Shown here: in pieces, positions 6,801-14,298 of the stretch | Layout of the letters: every line of letters begins with the position of its first letter | How positions within the stretch are numbered: position 1 is the first letter of the stretch | Origin: JAFLCA01 sp041907145 | GTDB lineage: Bacteria; Bdellovibrionota_C; UBA2361; JAFLCA01 | Direction of reading: 5' to 3' | Length of the DNA stretch: 19,159 bases | Assembly (NCBI GenBank): GCA_041907145.1 | Contig: JAYRHW010000267.1 | Location: 1-19,159, forward strand | Made by a program: the position numbers and the translations under genes | Notes under the pieces: model-generated | What the model was told of the DNA's origin: nothing | What the model saw: only the letters and a program-made list of their open reading frames with translations | Databases searched by the model: none

Positions 6801-7829
6801 CTACCTCATTCTGTCAAGCGCTCCCTCGAGCGCGCTGCGCACCTCTGGATCAAGATTGTCGGAAAATTTCAGCGGATAGAGGTCGACAACTAGCTCACGC
6901 ATAGCGACTTTGAATTTGGAAATCTCGAGCAGCGTCCGCTGCAAGTCCCGAAATTCCGCAGAATCTTTCCGCTTCAAATCCATGGCCAGATCAAAGAGCT
7001 TGAGATCGAGTGCGTGCAGCTCGCCATCCTTCTTTGCGATATCCTCGAATAGCCGTGATGAATACCCGAAGAGCCGGATGGCGCGCTCGTAGTCTTTCGC
7101 CTTGTACGCCGCAATCGCCTCCTCAGCTGAGCTCATTCCAAGCTCTATAGGAGAATTTATTCCGACCGAGTGCAGCGCAGCGTTTAGCGCTCGATCGGGG
7201 TCCGACCTGCCCCACTGTCTAGCCCCGAACCAGGCAGCAGCGCCAAGCGCAACGATTGCGCCACCAACCGCAAGCTTACGCGAGAATCCGTGCGGAGCTC
7301 TCACTTCGACGCCTTCCGCCGTGCCTGGCGGATGCCGAGCTGTCGGGTACTCGTAGGGCACGAAGGTAAGGTGCCGATCAAAATCCCCCCTGAACAGGTC
7401 CGACACTATGTTCATGGCACCCGGCTCCGCTTGGCTGTCAAACGCGACAACTTCATAGCGGTCCCCTATCTCCACTTGATACTTGAGCCAGTCACGGGGG
7501 AAGCTTTCCCCCAAGCCGAGAATGAGGCCATTGAGGAGACGCACATGCCCGACAAAGGCCAGATACTCCTTTGTAAGGAGCCGAATGGGACACGGGGTCC
7601 CTAATTCGAGGAAGAGCTTGCTCTCGATGGCTAGAGGATCACTCTCCACGGTAAGCCTAAAAACGCCGGCACCACGCAGCGGACCGTCGGCAAATATCAA
7701 CAAGTTACTTGGCAAGGCATCAAAACTAGACTGAATGGTATAGTTTCTCGAAACATTCTCCACACCGCATTCCTTAAGCAGTGCCGCGTGTCTCGCCTGA
7801 TGCTGGTTTGGAAAGGCTGGCGATGGCAT
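6801..7829 (-). CDS. Unknown protein with central membrane segment and helical TPR-like C-terminus (342 aa)
   Basis: I do not recognise this protein. The ATG at 7827-7829 is chosen because it follows the stop of the upstream gene by 13 bases; the longer open frame would overlap that gene by about 150 bases. Residues 1-165 form a mixed alpha/beta domain with several beta-rich strands (LIFADGPLRGAGVFRLTVES; WLKYQVEIGDRYEVVAFDS). A single hydrophobic segment at 185-204 (KLAVGGAIVALGAAAWFGAR), flanked by Arg/Lys, is a likely transmembrane helix. Residues 234-342 are charged helices resembling a tetratricopeptide-like unit (EEAIAAYKAKDYERAIRLFG). It very probably forms an operon with the 563-residue gene upstream. 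It ends 6 bases from the convergent gene at 5508-6794. Confidence 0.75.
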   Translation of the reverse strand: MPSPAFPNQHQARHAALLKECGVENVSRNYTIQSSFDALPSNLLIFADGPLRGAGVFRLTVESDPLAIESKLFLELGTPCPIRLLTKEYLAFVGHVRLLNGLILGLGESFPRDWLKYQVEIGDRYEVVAFDSQAEPGAMNIVSDLFRGDFDRHLTFVPYEYPTARHPPGTAEGVEVRAPHGFSRKLAVGGAIVALGAAAWFGARQWGRSDPDRALNAALHSVGINSPIELGMSSAEEAIAAYKAKDYERAIRLFGYSSRLFEDIAKKDGELHALDLKLFDLAMDLKRKDSAEFRDLQRTLLEISKFKVAMRELVVDLYPLKFSDNLDPEVRSALEGALDRMR

Positions 7830-7842
7830 AGAATCGAGGCTT

Positions 7843-9534
7843 CTATAGTACGATCCCCGTAACGAGCCGGTCCATAGAATCAAGATAGCGCTCAGCACGT
7901 TCGCAGAAGCGGGAATCAAAGGAAACAGTAAACGCGCGCTGCGCGCAATGCGGGCTGACGGGGATGCTCTTTTCCCGACACTCGGCACTAACATCAGCGA
8001 TTAAGCCCTCTAATCGGCGCAGCCGCTCACTCTCTTCCTGGAGCAGCCACGGAAGGCTCTGCGCTGCGAGAAATTCATTTAGAGAACGCGGGGACGCCGA
8101 AGTAAGCTGGTTTGCAACGCTTTCCGAAATATGCAAGCTGGTCGGGTTAATTGCGACGATACTGTTGACCAAGGCGATGCGAAGCTGCTGGGTAAGGGAA
8201 GTATCAACATCTTTTGCTGCGCTCAATACTCGACCCTCCATGTGATCCTGGCGCGCCTGCTCGACCGCGGACACGAAATCCTCCTGCGCAGCCTCGAGAT
8301 CAAGCATAAGCTCGCGATCCTCGATTGCTACGGCACGGAGCATCTCACGCACTTCGGAATTTAGCTCGAGGATGAGCCGAAACTCAACTTCCTCTACCCA
8401 GGAAGGCGGGAGATGCAACTCGAAGCGGCGATCATAGGCGTGCAACTTACTCGTCCAAGGACTTGCCCCGGAGCTCACTCCGGCTTGATCGGCCACTCGG
8501 CAAAGAATCGCTTGAGCCAGGTCCCTGGTCGCTTCATGCTCGAACATCAACGAATAGCCGCGCTGCAACAAGTCCGGCGGTAGTGTCGGCAACCTAGTGA
8601 GGCGCTTGAGCTCATCGCTTAGCAGCAATTCTCTATCAACTCTTGTCTTCTCGACGACCAAATCTTCGTAGTGCGGGCCTTGGGACCCGGCCGCCCGAGC
8701 CTCGCGCGCCGCGGACTCTTGATGCTGGAATTCGGTATAGTGCTTGGCATATTGCAAACGTGCCAAGCAGCGCTTCAAGGTGCGAATGCCCTCCGAAGCA
8801 GTTAACGCCTGAGCAAAATGCTGATCCTCCGCAATATCTGCTGGGACCGAGACCTCCAAGGCGTACTCGTCCTCGGCACTCACAGCTCGGCAAAGGTACG
8901 CGACTTTGCCGTCGATATGCCGGGATCTACCGACCTGATTGAGGGCGCCGGTAAGCGCCCGTGCCGCGCCCTCCGCCTCAAGTCGGCAGTGATAGGCTCC
9001 TTCGCCGCTCAGCACGGCTCCTATTTCGAGATTTCCAGGACCGGACACATACTTCCAGGGAACCCCTGTCAGCGCCTCCAGTCGAGCAAGAGTATCTCTC
9101 ATCGCGGGAGTAGGCACGCGAGTGAAGTGTGTCGAGTCCATTTGCTGCTCGAGCTGCGGATTCACCTCCGCGCGAGTTTCATAATCGGAAACTCCGGCCG
9201 CACGAAGCACCGCGACCTGATAGGCGGTGCTCTGAGTTTTCGCGCCATCACCGTGCACAGCTCGTACGGCGGCATCAGCCAGAGTTCGAAGAAAAATTGA
9301 GTAGTGTTCTGCTCTATTGAAGGGCTCCTCGGAACCGAGCTCTGTCGAGCCAACGCGACGCCAAAGTTCAAAAGCCGCCTCACCCAGACATCTCGCTGCA
9401 GGCACTCGCTCCTCCAGCCAGCCTGCCAATTCAAACTGATCGAGTTCGATTGCCTGCGTTTTGAGCAAAGAAAGTTGCGCGTTAGCTAGCGCCTCACAGG
9501 CACTTCTGATTTGAGGATCGTGGGGGGAGATCAT
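7843..9534 (-). CDS. Unknown large helical protein with recurring strand-helix units (563 aa)
   Basis: I do not recognise this protein. It has no signal peptide or membrane helix and is rich in Glu, Arg, Ala and Leu. A highly charged, probably coiled-coil region lies around 255-310. A short motif of alternating hydrophobics followed by an amphipathic helix recurs near 180-200 (YHCRLEAEGAARALTGALNQ), 224-245 (YALEVSVPADIAEDQHF), 370-392 (RFELHLPPSWVEEVEFRLIL) and 534-556 (AFTVSFDSRFCERAERYLDSM), suggesting a degenerate internal repeat. The start ATG at 9532-9534 lacks a clear Shine-Dalgarno. It is the first gene of a two-gene operon with the membrane-segment gene 13 bases downstream. It is divergent from the flippase-like gene at 9702. 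Confidence 0.75.
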   Translation of the reverse strand: MISPHDPQIRSACEALANAQLSLLKTQAIELDQFELAGWLEERVPAARCLGEAAFELWRRVGSTELGSEEPFNRAEHYSIFLRTLADAAVRAVHGDGAKTQSTAYQVAVLRAAGVSDYETRAEVNPQLEQQMDSTHFTRVPTPAMRDTLARLEALTGVPWKYVSGPGNLEIGAVLSGEGAYHCRLEAEGAARALTGALNQVGRSRHIDGKVAYLCRAVSAEDEYALEVSVPADIAEDQHFAQALTASEGIRTLKRCLARLQYAKHYTEFQHQESAAREARAAGSQGPHYEDLVVEKTRVDRELLLSDELKRLTRLPTLPPDLLQRGYSLMFEHEATRDLAQAILCRVADQAGVSSGASPWTSKLHAYDRRFELHLPPSWVEEVEFRLILELNSEVREMLRAVAIEDRELMLDLEAAQEDFVSAVEQARQDHMEGRVLSAAKDVDTSLTQQLRIALVNSIVAINPTSLHISESVANQLTSASPRSLNEFLAAQSLPWLLQEESERLRRLEGLIADVSAECREKSIPVSPHCAQRAFTVSFDSRFCERAERYLDSMDRLVTGIVL

Positions 9535-9701
9535 GAATTAGGTTATACATCTGAAAATACTACCCTTTCGTATCACTCCCGTACCCCTTACTCAAATGCA
9601 GCCCTCATAAACGCTCGTAAACTGCCTAACTTCCTGAAGTCTGTTAAGATTCGTCGCTAAGTGTTAGAACGTGGCGCTGCCTGAATACAGCCGATAGCCG
9701 C

Positions 9702-10655
9702 ATGAAGATTAAGTCATTCATTAAACTCCTTATAAGCCTGGTAATGCTCGGGCTGGTATTACGCTTTGTAAACCTAAAGGACCTGGAACGCATCATCGCC
9801 GGTATTCCAACCCATACCGCGGTCTACGTGGTGCTCATTTTCAGCGCCGGGCAAATTCTGAGCTCCTTCAAATGGTGGCTGATTGCAAGGTCTGGCGGCA
9901 TCGACGTGCCTTGGAGCACCGCACTCAAGGCCTATTTCATAGGGATGTTCGTTAACTGCTTCGGCTTTGGAACAGTCGGCGGCGATGTGGCCAGGGGGAT
10001 CCTCCTGGCCGATGGCAAGAAAAGCAAAACGGTTGCTCTTGCCTCCGTGATTGCCGACCGTGCACAGGGACTCGCAGTCTTGAGCAGCATCGCCTTGATA
10101 TCGATTGCTTTTTTCGGGCAGCCGCTTATCGATCAACGGTTGGTGTTGGTGCTCCTAGGGCTGCTGATTTCGGTCATTGGGGTATGGCTATTTGCTCCCT
10201 CGATCATTTTTAGGATCATCCCCAAAGGCACCAAGCTTGGGCGAATAGTGCATCAAATTTTGCAAGTCTTGCCTCGCTCGCCGGGAACCCTTTTCGCCAT
10301 CACTGTGTTATCGACGATCTTCCATTTCTCCCAACTATGGCTCCATTCAGTAATGGCGGAAGGGCTGGGAGTGACTCTGCCGTGGCCGATTTTGCTTACC
10401 ACCATCCCGTTCGTAAATATCTTGGCTACCTTGCCCTTAAGTTGGAATGGACTGGGGGTGCGCGAGCAGTCTTATAGATTTTTCCTGTTCCCTGCTGTCC
10501 TGACGAACGAGCAAGCTGTGGCATTTGGCGCCATGTGGCTCTTTGCCGTGGCAATCATCAGCAGCATTGGGGGCATCGTTTCGGTGCTCACCAAGGATTT
10601 CGAAGTAATCGAAGAGGAAGAAAAGCGGCTCGAGGCTTCCGCCGCTGCGGACTAA
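9702..10655 (+). CDS. Flippase-like integral membrane protein (LPG synthase transmembrane family, UPF0104)
   Basis: A polytopic inner-membrane protein of the lysylphosphatidylglycerol synthase transmembrane/AglD-like family, 317 residues, about the usual size. It has roughly six to eight hydrophobic segments, the clearest at 8-24, 40-56, 124-139, 146-166, 196-212 and 275-296. Family signatures are visible: FGFGTVGGDVARG (87-99) and LPLSWNGLGVREQSY (244-258), matching the family's loops with conserved Gly-Gly-Asp-x-x-Arg and Gly-x-x-Gly-x-Arg-Glu. Members are thought to move or modify lipid-linked substrates; the substrate cannot be read from the sequence. No MprF synthase domain is attached. 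The C-terminus is acidic and cytoplasmic-looking (EVIEEEEKRLE). The start ATG has a weak ribosome binding site. The TAA stop overlaps the mreB stop. Confidence 0.9.
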   Translation: MKIKSFIKLLISLVMLGLVLRFVNLKDLERIIAGIPTHTAVYVVLIFSAGQILSSFKWWLIARSGGIDVPWSTALKAYFIGMFVNCFGFGTVGGDVARGILLADGKKSKTVALASVIADRAQGLAVLSSIALISIAFFGQPLIDQRLVLVLLGLLISVIGVWLFAPSIIFRIIPKGTKLGRIVHQILQVLPRSPGTLFAITVLSTIFHFSQLWLHSVMAEGLGVTLPWPILLTTIPFVNILATLPLSWNGLGVREQSYRFFLFPAVLTNEQAVAFGAMWLFAVAIISSIGGIVSVLTKDFEVIEEEEKRLEASAAAD

Positions 10656-11665
10656 ATGAAGATATCCCGGTAGACCTCTGGATTGTCCAGACACTTTCCA
10701 GCACCTTCAACCACCGAAGCCAGGGGATCCTGCGCCACCTTCACGTTGATGCTTAACTCCTCGCCAATTCGACGGTCCAGCCCCTTGAGCAAGGCACCGC
10801 CTCCAGCCAAGGACAGGCCCGTAGAAATAATGTCGCCAGAAAGCTCGGGCGGAGTATTCTCTAGGGCCTGACGAATAGCGGCAATAATCGCAGAGACCAC
10901 TTCACTAATTGCTTCGCGTACTTCGCCGCCCGTAACTACGATGCAGCCCGGAGCTCCGCTCGTAAGACTCCGGCCACGCACTTCCATTTGCTGATTGTCG
11001 TAGTCCGGATGGGCGCTCCCGATGGTAGTTTTGATGAGTTCAGCGGTTGATTCACCAATCAACAGATGATGACGGCGACGGAGATAATTGATGATGGCCT
11101 CATCCATGGAGTCCCCACCCTGCCGAACCGATACCGAATAGACGATATCCTTGAGACTGATCACCGCGATATCGGTGGTGCCGCCCCCGATGTCAACGAT
11201 CAGACTGGCTGAAGCTTCCGTCACCGGAAGGTTGCAGCCGATGGCGGATGCCATCGCCTCGTCAATCAATTTCACTTCCCGAGCTTCCCCCTCAATAGAG
11301 TCGCGAATCGCCCGCTTTTCAACTTCAGTGATCCCGGAGGGAACCCCTACCAATACTCTCGGCTTAAACAGGGCTTTCGACTTGCGGCGGGCCTTTCCCA
11401 AAAAATGCGAGAGCATGAGTCCTGCTACTTCGAAGTCAGCGATGACTCCGGTACGCACCGGACGAATGACCTTTACCCCTTCTGGCGTACGCCCAAGCAT
11501 GGCCTTGGCTTCAGCCCCGTATGCTACTGCCTGCTTACGATGTCCATCCTGTCGGAGCGCAACTATAGACGGCTCGTTGAGAACGATGCCCCGGCCCTGC
11601 TCGTAGATGAGAGTATTAGCAGTGCCTAAATCAATCGCAATATCCCGCGCAACCAATCGAAACAT
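10652..11665 (-). CDS. mreB: Rod shape-determining actin homologue MreB
   Basis: The bacterial actin that forms membrane-bound filaments guiding lateral cell wall synthesis. The start is the ATG at 11663-11665, giving MFRLVARDIAIDLGTANT, the family N-terminus including a short amphipathic membrane-binding segment; the open frame continues 33 codons upstream without family resemblance. Motifs are phosphate loop 1 DLGTANTLIY (12-21), GVPSGITEVEKRAI (107-120), phosphate loop 2 DIGGGTTDIAV (158-168) and the adenosine motif LAGGGALLKGLD (286-297). The 337 residues are close to the normal 340-350. One departure: the conserved EPxAAAIG helix reads DEAMASAIG (135-143). mreC, mreD, mrdA and rodA are not nearby, so this may be a stand-alone or second copy. 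It converges with the flippase-like gene and diverges from hbd. Confidence 0.95.
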   Translation of the reverse strand: MFRLVARDIAIDLGTANTLIYEQGRGIVLNEPSIVALRQDGHRKQAVAYGAEAKAMLGRTPEGVKVIRPVRTGVIADFEVAGLMLSHFLGKARRKSKALFKPRVLVGVPSGITEVEKRAIRDSIEGEAREVKLIDEAMASAIGCNLPVTEASASLIVDIGGGTTDIAVISLKDIVYSVSVRQGGDSMDEAIINYLRRRHHLLIGESTAELIKTTIGSAHPDYDNQQMEVRGRSLTSGAPGCIVVTGGEVREAISEVVSAIIAAIRQALENTPPELSGDIISTGLSLAGGGALLKGLDRRIGEELSINVKVAQDPLASVVEGAGKCLDNPEVYRDIFI

Positions 11666-11901
11666 GAAAATCCAACAGAATAAAAATGGCTCTGCAAAAT
11701 ACCTTACCTGCAACTTGAATTCCACTCCGTTGCGGGCACCTTGGTCCGGATCCGGCTGCGGCACCGTCGTTCCTATCGGCGCTGACTCAGACCGTGGTAA
11801 GGCGTGAATATTACAGGCATTTTGTTCCTGACCACAAGAGCCTGCAGGGCGGTAAATGTGTCCTCACTAAGCTAGCGCGGCCGACTAACTCGTACTAGAA
11901 C

Positions 11902-11927
11902 TAAGAGGCACTACAACTGTCCTCTTA
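11902..11927 (+). promoter_or_regulatory. Short hairpin just upstream of hbd
   Basis: TAAGAGG (11902-11908) and CCTCTTA (11921-11927) form a perfect 7-bp stem with a 12-base loop, ending 10 bases before the hbd ATG. It could be an operator half-site pair or a leader hairpin. hbd has no obvious Shine-Dalgarno, so the hairpin may affect initiation. Nothing else stands out in the 272-base divergent mreB-hbd region. Confidence 0.35.
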
Positions 11928-11937
11928 CGGTAAACCT

Positions 11938-12795
11938 ATGAAAGAAATTCGCACTATCGGAGTTATCGGCGCAGGTCAAATGGGCGCCGGCATTGCTCAA
12001 GTTTCTGCGGCAAGCGGCTTCAATTGCCTGCTCTGGGACGCCAATGCCGCTGCTCTTGAGCGCGGCATGAAAGGCATTCAAGGCCAGCTCAAGAAGTTGG
12101 TCGAAAAGGAGAAGATAACCGCCGACCAATCAGCGCAAACTTGGTCAAGACTGAAGGCGCCTAAGGCGCTCAGCGAGTTTTCCTCTTGCGATATGGTCGT
12201 CGAAGCCATCATCGAGAACCTCGACATCAAGCTCAAGCTCTTTACAGAACTTGATGGCATTCTGCCGAAGGACTCCTTGCTCACCAGCAATACCTCCTCC
12301 ATATCGATAACTCGGCTCGCCGCCGGAACGAAGCGTCCTGATCGAGTGATGGGTGCTCACTTTATGAACCCTGTTCCGGTTATGAAGCTCGTCGAGCTTA
12401 TTCGCGGATTGCAGACGAGCGACGATACCTATAGCAGCGTCAAGGCCGTCTCCGAAAAAATGGGTAAGACCACGGTGCTGGCCATCGATAGCCCCGGCTT
12501 TATCGTAAACCGTATACTGTGCCCTATGCTCAATGAAGCAATCTACTTGCTGCAGGAAGGCGTGAAGCCCGAGGACGTGGACAATGCCATGAAACTTGGC
12601 ACCAACCAGCCGATGGGGCCGCTTACGCTGGCGGATTTCGTCGGATTGGACACGCTGCTGTATATTCTACGCATCCTGCACAGCGAACTCGGCGAGGACA
12701 AATACCGTCCCTGCCCCCTGCTTGTTAAGTACGTCGAGGCAGGATGGTATGGCAAAAAGAGCGGGAGAGGATTTTACCGCTACGACCAGGCATAG
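11938..12795 (+). CDS. hbd: 3-hydroxybutyryl-CoA (3-hydroxyacyl-CoA) dehydrogenase
   Basis: An NAD(P)-dependent dehydrogenase interconverting 3-hydroxyacyl-CoA and 3-oxoacyl-CoA, in fatty acid beta-oxidation or in C4 metabolism (butyrate or polyhydroxybutyrate). The N-terminal Rossmann fold shows GVIGAGQMGAGIAQ (8-21). Catalytic residues are in place: Ser120 in SNTSS, His141 in GAHFMNP, Glu153 in KLVELI and Asn191 in DSPGFIVNR. The C-terminal helical domain has NQPMGPLTLADFVGLDTLL (223-241) and ends GKKSGRGFYRY. At 285 residues it is a stand-alone enzyme of the Hbd/PaaH type, not the FadB fusion with enoyl-CoA hydratase. No thiolase or crotonase gene is nearby. The substrate chain length is inferred from family membership only. 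Confidence 0.93.
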   Translation: MKEIRTIGVIGAGQMGAGIAQVSAASGFNCLLWDANAAALERGMKGIQGQLKKLVEKEKITADQSAQTWSRLKAPKALSEFSSCDMVVEAIIENLDIKLKLFTELDGILPKDSLLTSNTSSISITRLAAGTKRPDRVMGAHFMNPVPVMKLVELIRGLQTSDDTYSSVKAVSEKMGKTTVLAIDSPGFIVNRILCPMLNEAIYLLQEGVKPEDVDNAMKLGTNQPMGPLTLADFVGLDTLLYILRILHSELGEDKYRPCPLLVKYVEAGWYGKKSGRGFYRYDQA

Positions 12796-12861
12796 GCTCG
12801 AGTTAATCGGATCGCTGTCGTAACTTTAGAGATCGTCATCCCTCCCGGCCATTCGCACTGG

Positions 12862-12898
12862 CGGGCTTCGGACTATTCGAGAGCAGGGTCCGAGCCCG
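12862..12898. terminator. Strong hairpin between convergent hbd and lpxC; bidirectional terminator candidate
   Basis: CGGGCTTCGGAC (12862-12873) pairs with GTCCGAGCCCG (12888-12898), 11 pairs with one bulged T, around a 14-base loop. It lies in the 141-base gap between the 3' ends of hbd and the receiver-lpxC gene, 66 bases after the hbd stop and 38 bases past the lpxC stop. No clear T run follows on either strand. On the minus strand a TTTTT tract sits right after the lpxC stop but precedes the hairpin. Confidence 0.45.
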
Positions 12899-12936
12899 AG
12901 AATTCGAATGATATGATTTGGTATTACGGTAAAAAT

Positions 12937-14298
12937 CTACGGCCTAAGCGTCTCGCGAATGGCCTTGAGCAGAGCAATATTATCCGAATGCCCTGTCATG
13001 CAAGCAGTAACCTTGCCGCGCAGCGGGCGGCCAAGCAAATAAAGATCGCCAATCAGGTCCAAGATTTTATGCCGTACGGGTTCATTCTCGAATCGCAGCG
13101 CGTCGTTGATTGGCCCGCCATCTCCAAAGAGCACAAAGTTATCGAATCGTCCACCGAGTGCCAAGCCCATCTTCTGCAGCATTCCAATATCTTTCACGAA
13201 TCCGAATGTGCGCGCCGGGGCTATTTCCGTACGATAGCTTCGCACGTCGCTTAGATTGAAATGTAAATGCTGGCGTCCGACAGGCTTCGGATAGTCGAGG
13301 GTGTACTCGACACTAAACCCCTCGGCCGGTTCGATTTGGATGAATTCCCTTTCCTTGCCGACCCGAATGGGTTTCTGAATCGCAATCTCGTACCAGCCAC
13401 CTCCTTGGGTTTCAATGCCGACCTCTTCGAAGAGAGCGCAAAAATCCCGCGCGGATCCATCTAATACCGGGATCTCGCCATTGCATTTGACCAGTAAATT
13501 CGAAATGCCGTACGCCCTGAGCGCGGACATCAAATGCTCTATGGTGCCAGCTTGAGTTTGCCCCAAGCGCAAGGTAGTAGCAAAGCCCGTCGACTCAACG
13601 AAATCAACATGCGCCGGGACCGGAGTGGTCTCTGATACGCCGACAAAATGAATACCAGAATTGGCGGGCAGCGGCTCCAATATTAGACCGCTCTTTCGCC
13701 CCGAATGCAGCCCCTGTCCGTACAGCACTGCAGAACGTGCCAACGTATGCTGGGTTACTTCCTTCCCGCGCAGCCTTTGCTCGCTAAAAACGATTGGGTT
13801 GAGATCGCTTAGCGGCAGAGAGCGTCCGAGTTCAATATGCGACGTATCATCGATCTGATTCTCCTTCCTATCCTGCAGTGCGCATTCAAGCCCTAGGGCG
13901 CGGCGGACTGCAGCGAGCAGCATATGCAAATCGAGCGGCTTTTCGACGAAGTCTGCCGCGCCCTGCCGTGTTGCTGCGATAGCAGTCGCTATGGTCGCAT
14001 GGCCACTAATCATAATAACAGGGAGCTGCGGCGCTATTTCCTTGATTTTCACCAAAGTTTCGATACCGTCCATTCCCGACATCCAAATGTCGAGCAGAAC
14101 CAATGTCGGCTTGCATTCCCCGACTTTTCGCAACGCTTCGCTGCCATCCTGCGCGACGATCGTGCGAAATCCCTCGTCTTGAAGCACCGCCTCCAGCGAT
14201 TTCCGTATCCCAAGCTCATCGTCAACGATCAAAACGAGTTGACCGCCGCCGCCAAGCGACTTTTCGGATTCGCCTGCGGCACAAGCGTCTACGCTCAT
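12937..14298 (-). CDS. lpxC: Response-regulator receiver domain fused to LpxC (UDP-3-O-acyl-GlcNAc deacetylase)
   Basis: A 453-residue fusion in one unbroken frame. Residues 20-136 are a CheY-like receiver domain: acidic pair Asp26/Asp27, phospho-acceptor Asp70 in LLDIWMSGMDG, Ser98 and Lys120 in EKPLD, closest in style to NtrX/NtrC receivers. A linker of about 45 residues leads to LpxC (about 182-453), which removes acetate from UDP-3-O-acyl-GlcNAc in the committed step of lipid A synthesis. All key LpxC residues are present: Glu254 and His255 (TIEHLMSAL), Thr364 (PARTFGF), His410 and Asp414 (VRHKILDLIGD) and His437 (MTGHSDN). His255, His410 and Asp414 should be the zinc ligands. Standard LpxC is about 305 residues with no receiver. 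The ATG overlaps the purA stop (ATGA), with GAGGGG a few bases upstream, indicating translational coupling. It is last in the operon. Confidence 0.95.
   Translation of the reverse strand: MSVDACAAGESEKSLGGGGQLVLIVDDELGIRKSLEAVLQDEGFRTIVAQDGSEALRKVGECKPTLVLLDIWMSGMDGIETLVKIKEIAPQLPVIMISGHATIATAIAATRQGAADFVEKPLDLHMLLAAVRRALGLECALQDRKENQIDDTSHIELGRSLPLSDLNPIVFSEQRLRGKEVTQHTLARSAVLYGQGLHSGRKSGLILEPLPANSGIHFVGVSETTPVPAHVDFVESTGFATTLRLGQTQAGTIEHLMSALRAYGISNLLVKCNGEIPVLDGSARDFCALFEEVGIETQGGGWYEIAIQKPIRVGKEREFIQIEPAEGFSVEYTLDYPKPVGRQHLHFNLSDVRSYRTEIAPARTFGFVKDIGMLQKMGLALGGRFDNFVLFGDGGPINDALRFENEPVRHKILDLIGDLYLLGRPLRGKVTACMTGHSDNIALLKAIRETLRP

Noticed and set aside
7830..7994. N-terminal extension of the 342-aa protein with a hydrophobic stretch
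   Set aside because: It overlaps the last 50 codons of the 563-aa gene; the ATG at 7829, 13 bases after that stop, is the simpler start.
8818..9300. 160-residue plus-strand open frame
   Set aside because: It lies wholly inside the 563-codon gene on the other strand, with no ribosome binding site or recognisable domain.
11151..11606. 151-residue plus-strand open frame
   Set aside because: It is antisense to mreB, a confidently identified gene, and its composition is that of a reverse-strand shadow.
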